A model generated the notes under the pieces. That model made no database searches. It was given only the letters and a program-made list of their open reading frames with translations, and had not been told where the DNA came from. Positions 43,714 to 56,719 of a stretch of DNA of 64,000 nucleotides are shown in pieces. Numbering within the stretch: the first letter of the stretch is position 1; every line of letters starts with the position of its first letter. The translations under genes and the position numbers were made by a program. This DNA is from Platycnemis pennipes (lineage: Eukaryota; Arthropoda; Insecta; Odonata; Platycnemididae), in the NCBI GenBank assembly GCA_933228895.1, contig OW121853.1:77236645-77300644 (forward strand), given 5' to 3'.

Positions 43714-46073
43714 TCTTAAATCAGAGGTGAAAATGACACATGAACAATGGGACTATGGCTTAAACAAAACATTTCTACTAAATGTGAATATTAATATACA
43801 GCTACTTTAAATAACTTATAATTTAAAGTAATAGTTGGGTACACATCATACAATATAGTGTGTATTTTTTTAAGCAGAAGAGACCTATTTTTAGAATGAA
43901 TTTCAGTTTTCCCTCAAAGACTACAGTAAGACCCCAGGTTGACTCCCAGGGCCATTCGGGATGTTTCAGCAGGTATTCCATAAAAAAAACTCTGATGTTG
44001 GATGAAAAACTACATTTATTGCCTCTCCAATCTACGTCGCTCATTGCCATTGCGATCACCTCTCTCTTTTTTCCGATGCTTCCCCCCGCGGTGTCAGACG
44101 TCGGGTAAAGGAAAGATGCATCATTCATTTACCGCGTGACTGACTTCCTCATCCTTCTGGAGGGTGTATGAAACCGTCAGGATTATTTTGAATAGGTAAC
44201 CAAGGAAGTTACATGGTACAAACACAAATTGTCCACAAATCTAGTGAGTTTGAATCACTCATTATAATCTCATTCATTGTTTTCACTTGAGCTTTTCTCA
44301 TTCGTCTCCAGTATAGCAGGGGCATTGATAATTTTTTCCTGGGGGGTTCAGTCCTCAATGAAGTATAAGAATATCTTTTAGTATAATTGAATGCTGTTGT
44401 ATAGAGTATTATTGTCCATGTAACCATCCTTGAACTCCTTTAAATCACTGTATGATACTTTGCTGATACATGATATGGAATTAGCGGATAATAAAGATTT
44501 ACAGACTTACTAATTGTTCATTTACATTCTTATTTTATAATATTATTTCTTGTTTGGGGGGGTCCAGACACCCTCGACACTCCCTTAACCTATGCCCCTG
44601 CAACATAGAGCCCCCACAAGGTGGGGGGGAGGAAGGTTTGGAGCATGGAATGATCAGGCACCAAAACAAAACTTTTTTGGGAGCATGTTCAGCGATTCGG
44701 AACTTGAGATGGTCCCCATCGATTAATTCGTTAAAATATGAAATATACCTAATTCGTCTCCAAACTTCAGGGGGGGGGGGGAGGACCCACCCGCTCGCTA
44801 CAGCCTTGAGTCACCGGGATGTGTGCAGACTTCCTACTCAGTGCTTATTGTACATACGCTGTTGCCAACATGGCTTAGCTTCGTACTCGTTTAAAAAAAA
44901 TATATAATTCGATACATAAAATATCGTGATACGTTAAGTTTTATGATATCAATGGAATTGCAACAGAAATTTTAAAAGGAAGATGATGGTTTTTGTTGTG
45001 TGCCTCCAAGTTGCATACTAACGGAGAAAACTATGTTTCATATATTGAATAAAATAACATGAACAAATAAGTTAAACATTTCACAAGCATCATTAAAAAA
45101 GTACCACTCGTACTCTACCAAAATTTCCCTAGATTTGTCCATTTCATAGAGTTACTACAAACCGCGAAAGTGAAGCTTCCCTCCACGACTCTAAAAAAAA
45201 AAACTGGGTCATTTTTCATTATTGCTGTAAAAAAATGCAACCAAAGAATTATTAAAAAATACCTATGCCATCATTAAACGTGAAACTAAATTACCCACAC
45301 TCTGATGATGTCTAGAACGAAAATACATAGTTTCGCCCGCTTTTGAGATACGAAGCCTCAAACTCGAGTATACATACTTTTGACGTGGGAAAAATGTATT
45401 AAAATTATTGCATCATAGGGAAATTTATTCTCGCTGTGTCAATAGGATGTATAAAATGCAAATCGCCTTATTTTTAGCTCAAAAACGAGACATTTTTTTC
45501 AGGGCATCTGACCGGAGCCGAACGTGGGAGACAAATTAGTAATGCGGCGGCATGACAACCGATAGGTCGCAGATTCGCATTCCGCCTTGGGCAAGGATGT
45601 TGCGTTCGTCCAGGTATTAACGTTAGAGTAAAGTTAGGCTGGATATTGCGATGTAGTCTGGTAATTAAAATATAAGTACCCACTACCACTGCGCCACACC
45701 GTACGCAAAACTTATGGAAATTTCGTAGATGCGCGCACCGAAATAGAACGGGTATGAACTCACTCATGGATTCGCGCAATTTTTTTCACGCAATCCGACG
45801 CTTTGCGCGTAGCAATTCTCCCTGCACGTCTATTCTGGCATCAGTCTGCGCAATTTAAATCCTTGAAGGTGGTTTCTGGGGTAACGTTAAGGAAGCAGTT
45901 CTTCACAATTAAAACGAAACGAGGTTCTTCCACAAGCGATATGTTTGATACGACCGATTTTAACACTATAGCTCATTGTAGCTTTTACTGTTGAGGACTG
46001 ATGATGATGATGATAGTGGGCACTAAAAAAATATAAATGCAATTCACTTATAAGTATACCTAAGCGTTATAAC

Positions 46074-46691
46074 TAGGGATGGGTCGGTTCGGTTCTCGGT
46101 TACACCGGTTCTTGAGCTTGGAACCGGAACCGAGGCCAAAAATAATCTGTACCGAAATAATTGGCGCGAAAACCAGTTTGAAACCTGCTCACACTCTGAA
46201 AGTGGAGGCTTCACATTAAAACTTGGTGAAATAGTGTACGTGGAGGCTTCACATTAAAACTTGGTGAAATAGTGTACCCAGATGCTTCAAAGTTGCCGCG
46301 AATTATTCTAATTCAGTCGTTAAAATGACTATATGATTTCTTTTATTACATCCAATTCTATTAAGTGATGAAATACCGCCGTAATAAGGATATTCTGATT
46401 GATAGGTATATGTTACGTCCACCTCCTTTGGATGTTCGAGTCCTCATATCATTTTCGTAAATTATGTCATAATATAGTACATACAACACAAAAATATAAT
46501 GGAGTAGGTATTCTTTTTCAAGTAGTATGTCTCTGAAAATGATTATTCATTATCTTATCTTACCACTAAGCAATGCAAGGTAAGTGATAAATTAAGAACC
46601 GGAACCGAGAACCGGAACCGAGAATCGGAACCGAGAACCGAAGTTAATAACCGAACCGGAACCGAAAAAAAGTGAAACCGACCCATCCCTA
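46074..46691. mobile_element. hAT-like MITE with perfect 8-bp target duplication
   Basis: Terminal repeats TAGGGATGGGTCGGTTC and its complement; both sides are flanked by gttataac (46066-46073 and 46692-46699). The inner arms are CCGAACC/GGTTCGG-rich. A 38-bp stretch (around GTGGAGGCTTCACATT) is duplicated in tandem at 46205-46275, and the middle holds unrelated AT-rich filler. Same family as 21440-21766. Confidence 0.8.
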
Positions 46692-46814
46692 GTTATAACG
46701 ATTATACTTTGTTCACATATCAAGCTACTGAAATAAATGTATAAAACTACACACAACTGAGAGAATTCCCTTGTTCGTTGCTACAACTATATATATTATT
46801 GAAATCTTTTTATC

Positions 46815-47270
46815 GCAACGCCTTAAAATGCACTTTGGCTACTTGTATTCTAGGGTTCCCTATGGAATCATTTTGTGGGGTTCCTCTGCCAGATTGATTG
46901 TGTTGTTCAGAATACAAAAGAAAATACTGAGGATTAATGGTAATGTCCCTTTTAGGCATACCTGTGAGCCACTATTCAAAAAATTTAAAATTCTTACCTT
47001 AGATTTAATGACTCCACATACTAATATTTGTAAAAAGCAACATCAGTAATTTTCGTCTAAATGACTACTATTACTTCCATGATACTAGAACAAAGAGAGA
47101 TTTACACTTAGAGATATCTCTCATTAAACCCCACGTTCCAAGGGACCTAAGACAATGGCCATACCTACATGTTTACAACAAGTAACCCAACAGAATTAAA
47201 GAGATTACTAGCGTTTAATAAATTCAAAAAGGAGACTTATAAGTACCTTCTCGATTATTGATTTCTCTCT
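46815..47270 (+). mobile_element. Jockey/CR1-like LINE 3' end
   Basis: Encodes YSRVPYGIILWGSSA, RIQKKILRINGNVPFRHTCE, PLFKKFKILTL, and after frame changes KFKKETYKYLLDY. This is the RT thumb and C-terminal region of Jockey/CR1-type elements. Begins a little after the right flank of the hAT-like element at 46074-46691. Confidence 0.75.
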
Positions 47271-48299
47271 GTTTTGGATGTTCTGGGAATGTGATTTTGT
47301 ATTTTAATCTTTGTTTTCCTTGACTTGCCAGATACATGCATTGCGTGGCTGAATAAAAATTACTATTATTATTGATTACTATTATTATAACCCCTATGGT
47401 GTCTGTGCCTCAGGTTAAAAAAAAATGACCTAGATCCATCCAAATCCGTTCATGAATCCATAAAATGACTTCCAGGAAATGATGCATATCGGTTCAGCGG
47501 TCAAAATTTGTTCCGGGAAGCGCTGAGGAACGAGACCATGGGAATGAATCTGGTGATACCACGCGGAGTTTAGAGGAAGGCGAATTGAGGGGAGTTTTCG
47601 TACTAACTCGCGATGTCTATTTTAAGGGAATAGAGCAGTCGAAAAATGATTTAAAAAGTTTCGATTCCTTCTCTGGGGCGGAGTTAATTCGACAGTGCGA
47701 AGACTGTGGACTGCGAAGTACATATTACTTTCGATGTAGCAAAAATAGCTCTATGATTCCTCGGTTATCAGTTATACGGGAAACAACCAGCCTAGCAAAT
47801 TTTTTCTGCTAAGTTTAATTAATCAGTATCTGCCCGAAATTAAATTACTAGTAACTCTGGGGAACATAGATTTATTCAATTAGAATTATTTAATAAGGGA
47901 ATTTAAATACAAAAGTAGGCGTATTCTCGTCTATTTTAACATATTTGATTGAAATTTGTCGTAGATTTTATTTGATACATATTCCTAAACACTGCCATAA
48001 CTTCAATTCTTTACCGCATGAGTTTCGGATTAGTTTGGAGATCAGATTAGTCCGGTGAGGAGAGTAATACACTCGAATCTCGGCATCCTGGGTTTAGTAT
48101 CCGACAGTAGCGGATATTTTTCACTGGAATGCCGGTGCCTAAATGCCCACGATGCTGTTTCCCTCCACCCCTCATCTGTTCTCTGATGTGCCTTCGTTTG
48201 TCCAGATGTGCAGGATGTTCATCAGATTTTTAAGTGGAATACCAATCCCTATCACGATTGAGTGCTGTGCGTAGGGCACCTTTAGTAAATTTCTCAGTC

Positions 48300-48860
48300 C
48301 GTTGGATTGTACATACGTTAAAACGCCGCCCCCTCGGTAACTTTTATTAAGACCACGCTAATACCGACACCGCGGAATTTCTCTCCGCTCATCCCACGCA
48401 CCCTATATTCCCACATCTTTCCAAACACCCACCAATTGTGCACATTGTTTATGGCGCGAACGGACTTATTTAACGGTCGCCTTAGCAACGACAACCAGGG
48501 GAGAACACTCACAATGACCGCGATAAACACACAACAATGCCTTCGGCCTTGGTGGTACCTTTAGTAGACGGCAGTCGTGGCACAAGCTGTAGTTATTTCA
48601 CGTTGTTAATGGCACGTTTCCGCCACGCAGTCATTCAATGCATCTTATCAATTTTGCATTCAACACGAGGCTACACAGGGCGGTTTTTCACGGAGCTCCG
48701 AGCATCGGCACGACACGCCGTAAAAGGACCTTGGAAATTCATCTCCCTGATCAGACGGACGTAAGAAACAACTCCACAGACGACACACTCTCGCGTGGCC
48801 GCTCAACTCCCAGCCTCCAATCTGCCGACAGCTCTGGGGGCTAACTCTTCCGGGCTGGGC
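48300..48860. promoter_or_regulatory. CpG-rich patch, possible promoter or 5' exon region
   Basis: Higher GC and frequent CpG (for example GACCGCGATAAACACAC, CGGCACGACACGCCG) against AT-rich flanks. It lies 5.6 kb upstream of the first coding exon of the IL-17R-like gene. Placing that gene's promoter here is only an inference; no TATA box or splice pair was proved. Confidence 0.25.
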
Positions 48861-49724
48861 TCTATGATTGAGATTAAACGAAAAGAACCGAGCAGTTCGG
48901 AGGGAATGGATCCTATGAAAGAACTGTTCACTAAAAGGAACAGTTCAATCTTACTCCCCGTTCCCCACAGTTAAAAGTTCGCTTTCATGAACGCGACAAA
49001 AACACTTCTTTCGTCGCTAATCGCTTCTGGTAGCTGAAAACCCGCACACGACGATGAATTTGCATCATGCGGCAATTTACCACTGCTGCAGCGGTCAAAA
49101 AAATTATACGGACAAACAAATTTTCCATTGCTATATGCCAATACTTTCATTTTAAAATGCCAATAAAACGATTAAAGAAGATGAGCTGAGTCAGAGCTTT
49201 ACGTTAAAATAATTTTACGGCTTTGTGATCAATAGAGATGGGAGGTATATACCGACATACCGGTACCGGTACCTTACGAGGTAGTACTTTTGTCTTTACC
49301 CGAGTCGACTAAGGGTGGAATGAGGGACTTTTCCCAATGTAAGTTTTCTGATTTTTACAATACTCTTGTAAATAATGGGTATCACCTTGTAAAGAAAATT
49401 CTACCGAGTAGTCTGTCATGGTATCATTTGCCAATTATGAGTCCATCATTACAGGAAAACATCCACTTTTTAAGTGCCTGGTGATACGCTATTTTTTGGC
49501 AGTTGTCGATACGATCTTCCACCGTAATCTCTCACAACTATACCTGAAAGCCCAGGTTTACCTTAAAAAAAAACACGAAATACCAGTAGCCTTGGAAGTA
49601 GCTAAATTTGCATATATCTTACGGCTATTATTCACAAAGGTTAATTGAAAATAGATTCAAGAAGTCAAGCGAATTTTAAAGTAACGTCTTCCATGGGGAA
49701 ATTTAACTCAAAAACAACTTTGAC

Positions 49725-50290
49725 ACATTGCTAATTGGGAAGCCGAGTAACCACCGATGGACGAAGCAAGAAGAAAATAGTCAGTAGGATAAACCAGGCG
49801 AAGAGGGCATTTTACCAAAAGAAGAATCTATTTAAGGCTGGAAATACAAGTGTGGAAGGAAGGACACACTTCGCGCGAAATTACACCTGGAGCACGTTTC
49901 TTTATGACAGGGAAGCATTGACGATGATAGCAACAGAAAACCCAATGCTGGAAGCATTCGAAATGTGGTGCTACCGAATAATGGCGGAGATAAAATGGAA
50001 CCATCAGATGACTAACGAAATCCCAAGAAAGTTGCAAGAAAAGAGACGCATCCCTAAAACACTGTAAAGAAGACGAGACAACATAATCAGCCAGGTCTCC
50101 TGAAGTTGGCCGTCGAGGGAAATGCGAGGTAAGTGAATGCTATGGCATGCTTGGAATTAGATACATGGAGAAAGTTGCGAAGGCCGTAAAAGAGAAAAAT
50201 GACCTGTGTTCATATGAAAAGGTAGGCCGATAGCAGGATCGAGTGGATAGCTGCGTCAAACCAATCTTAGGAATGTTGAACCATGAGGAG
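49725..50290 (+). mobile_element. RTE-type LINE 3' fragment
   Basis: Encodes LGSRVTTDGRSKKKIVSRIN, then KRAFYQKKNLF, LEAFEMWCYRIMAEIKW. These are the conserved C-terminal segments (thumb and the LEAFEMWC-R signature) after the RT palm in RTE elements. It fades out past 50.2 kb. Confidence 0.75.
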
Positions 50291-50949
50291 GAACAATTTC
50301 GGTTCTTTTATAGGGGGGAGGGAATCCGGCATTTGCCTCTTCATAAATAATGGATCCAAGTGGTCACATGTTCAACGTCCCATTCGACCGACGTAGCAGT
50401 GAATTTAAGGTGCCACTTACCCTAAACCAGAGGGTACGGGGAATAAATTTAACCGGAAAATCTGCAAACAAGGATAACATGGGCAAATCTTATACAGGAA
50501 GACGATAATTGACGCTAATCACTTTGTATCCTGAATTCGACTATCTATGGGTAACTTTTTTTCTGGCAAGCGCGGTTTCCTCAGATAACTAACCCGAAAC
50601 TACGCATTCGTGTTCATAAGATATTCTTGTCACCACAAAGGAACCATTTTTCTGCACACTAAGCACATTAAAAATTAGAATGCATTCTGAAGGTCTAATT
50701 TCTAATAATTCCAAAAAAATCTCTTCCAATGGCTCCATGAGACAAGCGTGACAAAAAATAACATTATTAGGGCTAAGTAACTACGTACTTCTCTCCAGTT
50801 TCTTAAGGTTCTTTTTAAATTTTAACCTAAAAAAAAGCGCTCAAGACTTCACCGAATAGAATTAGGTTGTAAGGTTAATTAGTTTTCTACCAGTGAATGC
50901 AGGTCTAAATGGACATTTAATTCTTATTCACCTACGGTTAAACCGATTT

Positions 50950-53265
50950 CCCTATTCAGCCTAACAACTCATCATTCTATCCTAACTACCTGTTCTTTTC
51001 CTTACTCTATCCCGCTTACCCAACATTCCTCCCTCAACAACGTCTTTCAAAACACCCTCGCCCTTTTTACCTTCTCCACTTTCTGCCTTCTCCTAATTTC
51101 CTCAATCAAATTTCTTTCCTCTCCTACCAACTACAGCACTTCATCGTTCGTCCTCCTTTCGATCCACCTTACTTTCTCAAACCTTATCCATACCCACATC
51201 TCAAAGAAATCTATTTTCATCTTCTTTCCTTAGGCCCAATGTTCCCGTGCCATGTATTGCCACGCTCCATATTAGAGTTTTCATTAGCATTTTCTTTACT
51301 TCCCTAATCAACGCCTCTGACACAGTTCACGCCTACGAGCACAAGCTTCTTTTGCCAATGCGATTCTCCTTCTCACTTCAATGGTGCTATAGCCCTTTTC
51401 CTCCAACACACGACCTATATAGATAAATTGCTCCACCTGCTCTACTTTCTACCCACAAACGTTTGAATTTAACCTGGCCTTTTTTGATATTGAAAAACTC
51501 ATCACTTTCGTTTTCTAGTTATTTATCTTCATCCTGTATCTTTCGCACTGTACCCACAATGCATCCAGCAATTTTTTGCCAGCACTGGACCTTAACTCCA
51601 GCTCTTCCATGCATCTCCTTCAAACGCATCTACATTTTTTGTAAGCCCTGGGCTGACTAGCGATTGGTTAATCCTGGACTTATTTGAGAGACAGGATCTG
51701 TATCCTGTCTCTCAAATCTTCTCCCCCCCGAAATTTTTTCCCAGTAATTTTGTTGGTCTAATTTTAACTGGGTATGATAATCCAGATTACATTGCGTATA
51801 ATTCAAGTGCTTAGTGTCTTGAAACGTGATAACTAGTTTGATGAATGTGTGTTTTTAACATCTGTTCTTTTCAATCTGGTATGTTTGTATGTCTTAAACT
51901 TCTGTTCTGGGTCCAGTTAAATTAACCTCTTTATAACAAGTTAAACAGTGAACTTTACCAGTGAGAATATATAGGAATGGGCGCTGCGAAAGTAAATAAA
52001 AAGCACTGAAAATTAAGGAAGATATTTGTAACATGTCGGCGCCGAAAGGGCAAGACTGATTTGTTTCAAGTTACGCTACACTAGAATTATCCCCTCCGAA
52101 GCAAATTTCTGGCTTCGATCCTGCCCTGGACCAAGCAGATTTTATCATTTTCCCCCAACCTCTACTCCTGATTGGAGCTCATGCCAAGCCTCTCACACCA
52201 TTTTCTCCCAGTATATATAAAAAAGTACCGGCGATAACAGACCCTACCTCTTATCGCCCAATCAGATTCTCCATCAGCTACCCTCACTTGCTATTTCTGT
52301 GCCATGAATTAATTCCGGATCTGCATCCTGTCTCTCCAATCTTCTCCTATCTTCCGCAATACTCTCATTAACTTTCCCCACCTCACTAAGTCGATCGCCT
52401 TTTCGGAATTAACTATGCGAGCAAATACATTCTGACTATATTCTATACCCCTTTCCACTAGTTTTCTTATCTTGTGATGGGCAACGTGTGAGCGAGTCAG
52501 CTCAAAAGAGCGCCTCAGTAGAATGAGCTGCGAGTCATGAGAGTCGTATTAAGTGAGTCACCTTCCGCCATCACCACACAGCTCGCAACTCCCGCTCGAA
52601 AGAGTCTTCGAGCTCACAGCTCATAAGTATCCGACCTCTCCGCTCTTAAAGAGGCTTCATCTCATGTGGAATCATGGCTGTGGTACGAGTAAAGCGAGTC
52701 CTTTGTGATCCAGTAGGTAATATGAAGTGTTTCCATGAGTTCTACTGGAAATTTAACGTTGGGGCAACAAAAAATGAATGGCGAATGAAATCTAAATCAA
52801 GTAAAATTGTTACTGATAGCAGAAATTAACAGACAGGGAGATAAGTGTCGCAGATATTGTTTTTGAATGCTAATTTGCAAAAGAAAGAGTGTTACGATTT
52901 CTATGTATGTTGTGCTATTACTCTTGAATAGATGTTTGTAGATCATATTACCGCTAAAAATACATTTTCATTGCTGCCGCCAATCCTCCTTTCCTATCTT
53001 CCCCTCCAAACGACTCCCTCTCTCGCCTTTCCTCCCCCGTCTCACCCCTCCCAATCTAAATGACTCCAAAGGGAGTCACTCTGGGCGAGCTGCTCGCTGA
53101 AGTGAGCGGTGAGTCATGAGTCAGCTCACATAAAAGTCATAATTCCCATCACTGTTCTCATCACTGAAATCGCATCCCGAGTGGCCCTCCCCTTGCGGAA
53201 TCCCCACTGATCCTTGCTAAGGGTTATTATCGCATTGTCCAACCTAGGGAACCACTAAGTGGTCG
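50950..53265 (-). mobile_element. RTE-type LINE, decayed, split by a hAT-like MITE
   Basis: On the minus strand 53260-53157 gives DQWGFRKGRATRDAI-like RT sequence, 52470-52330 gives EKAIDLVRWGK, and about 51430-51270 gives YIGRVLEEKGYSTIEVRRRI and ALAKEACARRREL. The order is that of one RTE reverse transcriptase read from right to left. The stretch 52474-53152 is a separate insertion. The pyrimidine-rich look of the plus strand at 50.95-51.7 kb is this decayed coding sequence in reverse. Confidence 0.65.
52474..53152. mobile_element. hAT-like MITE inserted in RTE sequence
   Basis: Ends GTGATGGGC and TTCCCATCAC. The inner arms repeat GAGTCA, GAGCTGC and CGAGTCAGCTCA in both orientations. Flanked on both sides by RTE reverse-transcriptase sequence that reads on across it. 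I could not define a clean 8-bp target duplication. Confidence 0.6.
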
Positions 53266-54372
53266 GACCCCAGAGGTCGATACTATTCAATCACTGTTGT
53301 TCTATAGTTGTTGACGCCAGGAGCGCAGCCAAGAATATCTTTTTTGGGGATTCACCATGATTGGAATGTAGGCATAAGCCGTCTGCCTCTAACTAGGGTT
53401 AATATGTGCCCTGCACATATATTTTGTGTTTAGCGGACATTTTATCACATTAATATTATTAATCTTCTCATGTCTTAAATGTTGATCTTTCGACATTTCA
53501 AAATAAAACATTATTTTTAAGTGGTATTTTATTTTAAAATTTAAGAAAACTCGAAGTAGAGTTCCTTAAAACAATGTTTTATTTTAAATTTGAAGAAGAT
53601 CATACTGCAAGAAGATTCATAATAATCGTGACCCACGAACTTCAAACATACCTTGAAGGAATACAATTCTATCACACTGAGAAAACTTTCATGATGCATA
53701 TATAATTCATATAATTCCCAAAGACTAGGTGTTATTTATATACTCAGGTTGTTTTTAGGCACAAAAGGATAAGTTATTCAAGCGGATAGAAAGTCTGTTT
53801 ATTTACAGTTGCCAATAAATATTGAGTCTACGTGTTTTTTTAGCAAGTTCGTCACAATTTTTTTAGTTCCTCCTGGGGGGAGGGAGGGTTAACCCCAAAC
53901 CCCCCCTCCCTCACTGCACTCCTGGTAGTACCCATTTAATCCGAAGAAAAAAGAATCCATTCCTGGTGGTGTTACCAAAACATATCGCAGGACATAGGTG
54001 GACACTACTTAATATTTATGCGCCACTATCACGGACGACATGTCAACATTTTGATTCGCACAACATATTTCGGGAAGTTAAGTATACCGTCCGCTAGACA
54101 AGAAGTTAAATTGCATGACCCCCAACTGACATTCACCCGGAGACTACAACGACTTCCGTGGTTCATCTACGTCCTCGGGTCTTGCTGAACCTAATTTCAT
54201 CCTTTGTGGTCGGTCAGTGAGCGATGACCATTCTCTCGTTCCGGCGCACTTCCTGTGACGCTACTGAAACGGTCGGCTCCTTGCGGGAAAGCGAGAGTAG
54301 ATAAATCCGTCTTCCTTTCGTATCGGAAGGCGGTTTTCCTTCCCACACACAGCGTCTAATCGCGGACTCAAA

Positions 54373-54531
54373 ATGCGGAAGATCCTATGTTCGCGCCGGC
54401 CATGGGTGTGCTTTGACTTGCATCCCGAAGTCCCGGAGAGCGTAAAAAGTGACAGTTTGTCCCAAGTGGTCGACTCCCTCATTTTAAAATACGGTGGGAA
54501 AAAAACCAGGCAAAAAATGACGGACTTCTAA
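54373..54531 (+). other. Short orphan ORF, 52 residues
   Basis: ATG at 54373 to TAA at 54529-54531, running from MRKILCSRRPWVCFDLHP to KKTRQKMTDF. Middle part PESVKSDSLSQVVDSLILKY looks like an amphipathic helix. The 54.0-54.55 kb stretch has more CpG than its surroundings. Probably a transposon scrap or a coding fragment; no family recognised. Confidence 0.25.
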
Positions 54532-55149
54532 TGGTGGGACACGGAGGGCGTTAGAGCAGAGCGCTATTAAAATAAATCATTACATAAATTATTATAATAA
54601 AACTAATTTTGAATAACATTTTTTCAAATTTTAAATTATTTTTTAACGGAGGAGGAGACGAATACGGACTCTTTGAGAAGTATGTAGAAAGGTAAAGGCA
54701 TATACATTAGGTAAAATTACTTTAACGCACTTGCAATAAAACTCATTTAATGACCAACTCTCAAAACAAACACCCAATATTTAAATTCGACTAAAAATAT
54801 TTTGAAATCACCAAGGCAAAATACCAAACAGCATGTGCAATGCTTGAAACAATGCTTAAAATTTTTACTGGGTAAAATGATGTTTTTTTTTTCTAATATA
54901 CATTTAGATCTATAAGTAAATGCATTTGCCCCAAATTATTTCCTGAAATGTCTTTGGAATCAAAATAAAGCATCGTGACCATCTATTTTAAAATAAATAC
55001 ATAAAATGAGTTTTCAATGCGTAAGAAGTAAGTTTACCAAAATATTTTTTTAAATTTAATTTTTAATGTATTTTAATTCATTTTTATAATTTTGAATGCA
55101 TTGAAATCATTTTATTTGGACGTGGCCAGTTTTAAAATGAAAGTAGTAT

Positions 55150-55260
55150 CTACATCTACGCAATACCCTGCAATCCACCGCGTGGGTGTTTGGCAGGGGG
55201 TGAAGATCGCCAAACATGCACTATTGATATGCAACTAGGATACTCTAAAGCTATATGCTA
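55150..55260. repeat. Single copy of the CCCTGCAA-CCACC / GGTGT-TGGCAGGGGG repeat
   Basis: Same core as 3621-3884 and the same following CCAAACATGCA and ATATGCA-CTAGGATA blocks, diverged. A downstream TAGCTAAACAAGCAACTAGG piece repeats part of it. Confidence 0.55.
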
Positions 55261-56324
55261 GAATATAGCTAAACAAGCAACTAGGATAGTATTGAACAGG
55301 AATTGGCAAACTACGGCTCCCAAGCCATATGCGGAAGTAAATTAAAAATTAATTTCAGCATCACAGTTTCTCGCAAAACTTCGTAATAAGCTTACTCTAT
55401 GGAGAAACTAACGTACACCACAAACGCTGCATTAAAGCACGACCCGACGATCTTCCAAAACACAACGTGTGGATCATCCGTTGTTTCACACGGAACCTGT
55501 CGGTAACAGCGAGGTCGATGATTATAAATACGAAGTAAAATTTTGACGATTTGGCACAGTAATACAGGGCTATTAAAAAAGAAGCATTTATAAAAGAAAT
55601 AAATGTTTGAAAATGATTTCAAACATTTATTTCTTCCAAACTCTATGATAGAAGCATAATTCCCACGCTTCTGGATATAGAGAAGTTCAAAATTTGACTC
55701 AATTGTTCAAAATTGGAACAGTCCGAGTAGAAGTTCCAGTTAAGGCCGCAGTGGCACTGTTGCTTGTCTGTAGATAAATGGTTGCGACACCACAGGAACA
55801 ATCATTTGTGTGCTGCAATTAGCAAATTTAGAATCCATTGTTGAAGTGCAACATGCATTTCGCCGCCAGTTTAACAAACAATCTCCTCGTAACACATGGT
55901 AACACAGTGTAACACATGATGCTTATATTGAGTGCATAAAAAAATTGAACTTGTTTCTGCCCAGGAATGTTGGAATTATGTTTCTATCTTTTATAGTTTA
56001 GAAGAAATAAATATTTGAAATCTGCTCCTTCTTTTTGAATAACCCTGTATATGCGCGTGTGGGACACAAAAAAATTGGAAGGATACTTACATTTTTCCGG
56101 AATGAATAGGAACCCGTGCACCTCACAGAACAACTCGGAATTCGAAGAGACGGATTCCTATTTCTTACTAAATTATCGCATTCCACTTGTTCGTCTATTT
56201 TGGACCGATGGATTGCACCTGGGAAACACCACTTCATTTAATTCAAAATCTGGAAGACATGTCTTTGAATGGAAATTTTTGTGCATGCACAATTGCTTCC
56301 TAATTCTACCGCGGGACATTGGTT

Positions 56325-56486
56325 TAACAAAGGGTGCCAAGGGGTTCAAAGGTTTAAACGCTCTCAACACAGCACTCAGGTAGGGACTGGTTTACCATGA
56401 AATGAAAAAAAATCGCTGCCACTGCCGTGATCTAGGGCCCTCGGGACGGTAGGCCAGTACTCTTATTCTCCACGCTAACCCGTATC
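56325..56486 (-). mobile_element. SINE fragment of the 41.7-kb family
   Basis: Shares CCCTCGGGA-GG-AGGCCAGTACTC, GCACTCA-GT-GGGAC and GGTGCCAAGGGG blocks with the SINE at 41709-42050. The B box is damaged and the (AACC)n tail is missing. Confidence 0.55.
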
Positions 56487-56540
56487 TATTTTCATAGAAA
56501 CAGCCTTGGCCTATACTTTGTGGAATAACTCCATAGTTGA

Positions 56541-56717
56541 GAAATAAGAACAAAATTTGTAATTTGCCATACAATTTTTAATGACCGTACCGGTTTCACC
56601 ACATTCGTGTCATAATCAAGGACTCAATCCCAATGAATCCCTTGATGACACGAATGTGTTGAAACCGGTACGGTCATGAAAAATTGTGTGGAAATTACAA
56701 AGTTTGTTCTTATTTTC
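56541..56717. repeat. Foldback with 78-bp arms
   Basis: Near-perfect inverted arms GTAATTTGCC...CGTACCGGTTTCACCACATT and the complement, around a 20-base loop (56621-56640). The complete unit would form one long hairpin in RNA from either strand. MITE-like. Confidence 0.7.
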
Positions 56718-56719
56718 TC

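Noticed and set aside
45520..45610. tRNA-like stretch with GCAGATTCGCATTCC on the plus strand.
   Set aside because: The B box is only a weak match and no SINE tail or stems could be traced.
46000..46016. GATGATGATGATGATA run.
   Set aside because: Ordinary trinucleotide microsatellite with no associated frame.
48030..48160. tRNA-like SINE head (GGTGAGGAGAGTAATACACTC).
   Set aside because: B box degenerate and no clear ends; too weak to list as an element.
49225..49290. AGAGATGGGAGGTATATACCGA, resembling one hAT-like end.
   Set aside because: No second end or target duplication within reach, so borders cannot be supported.
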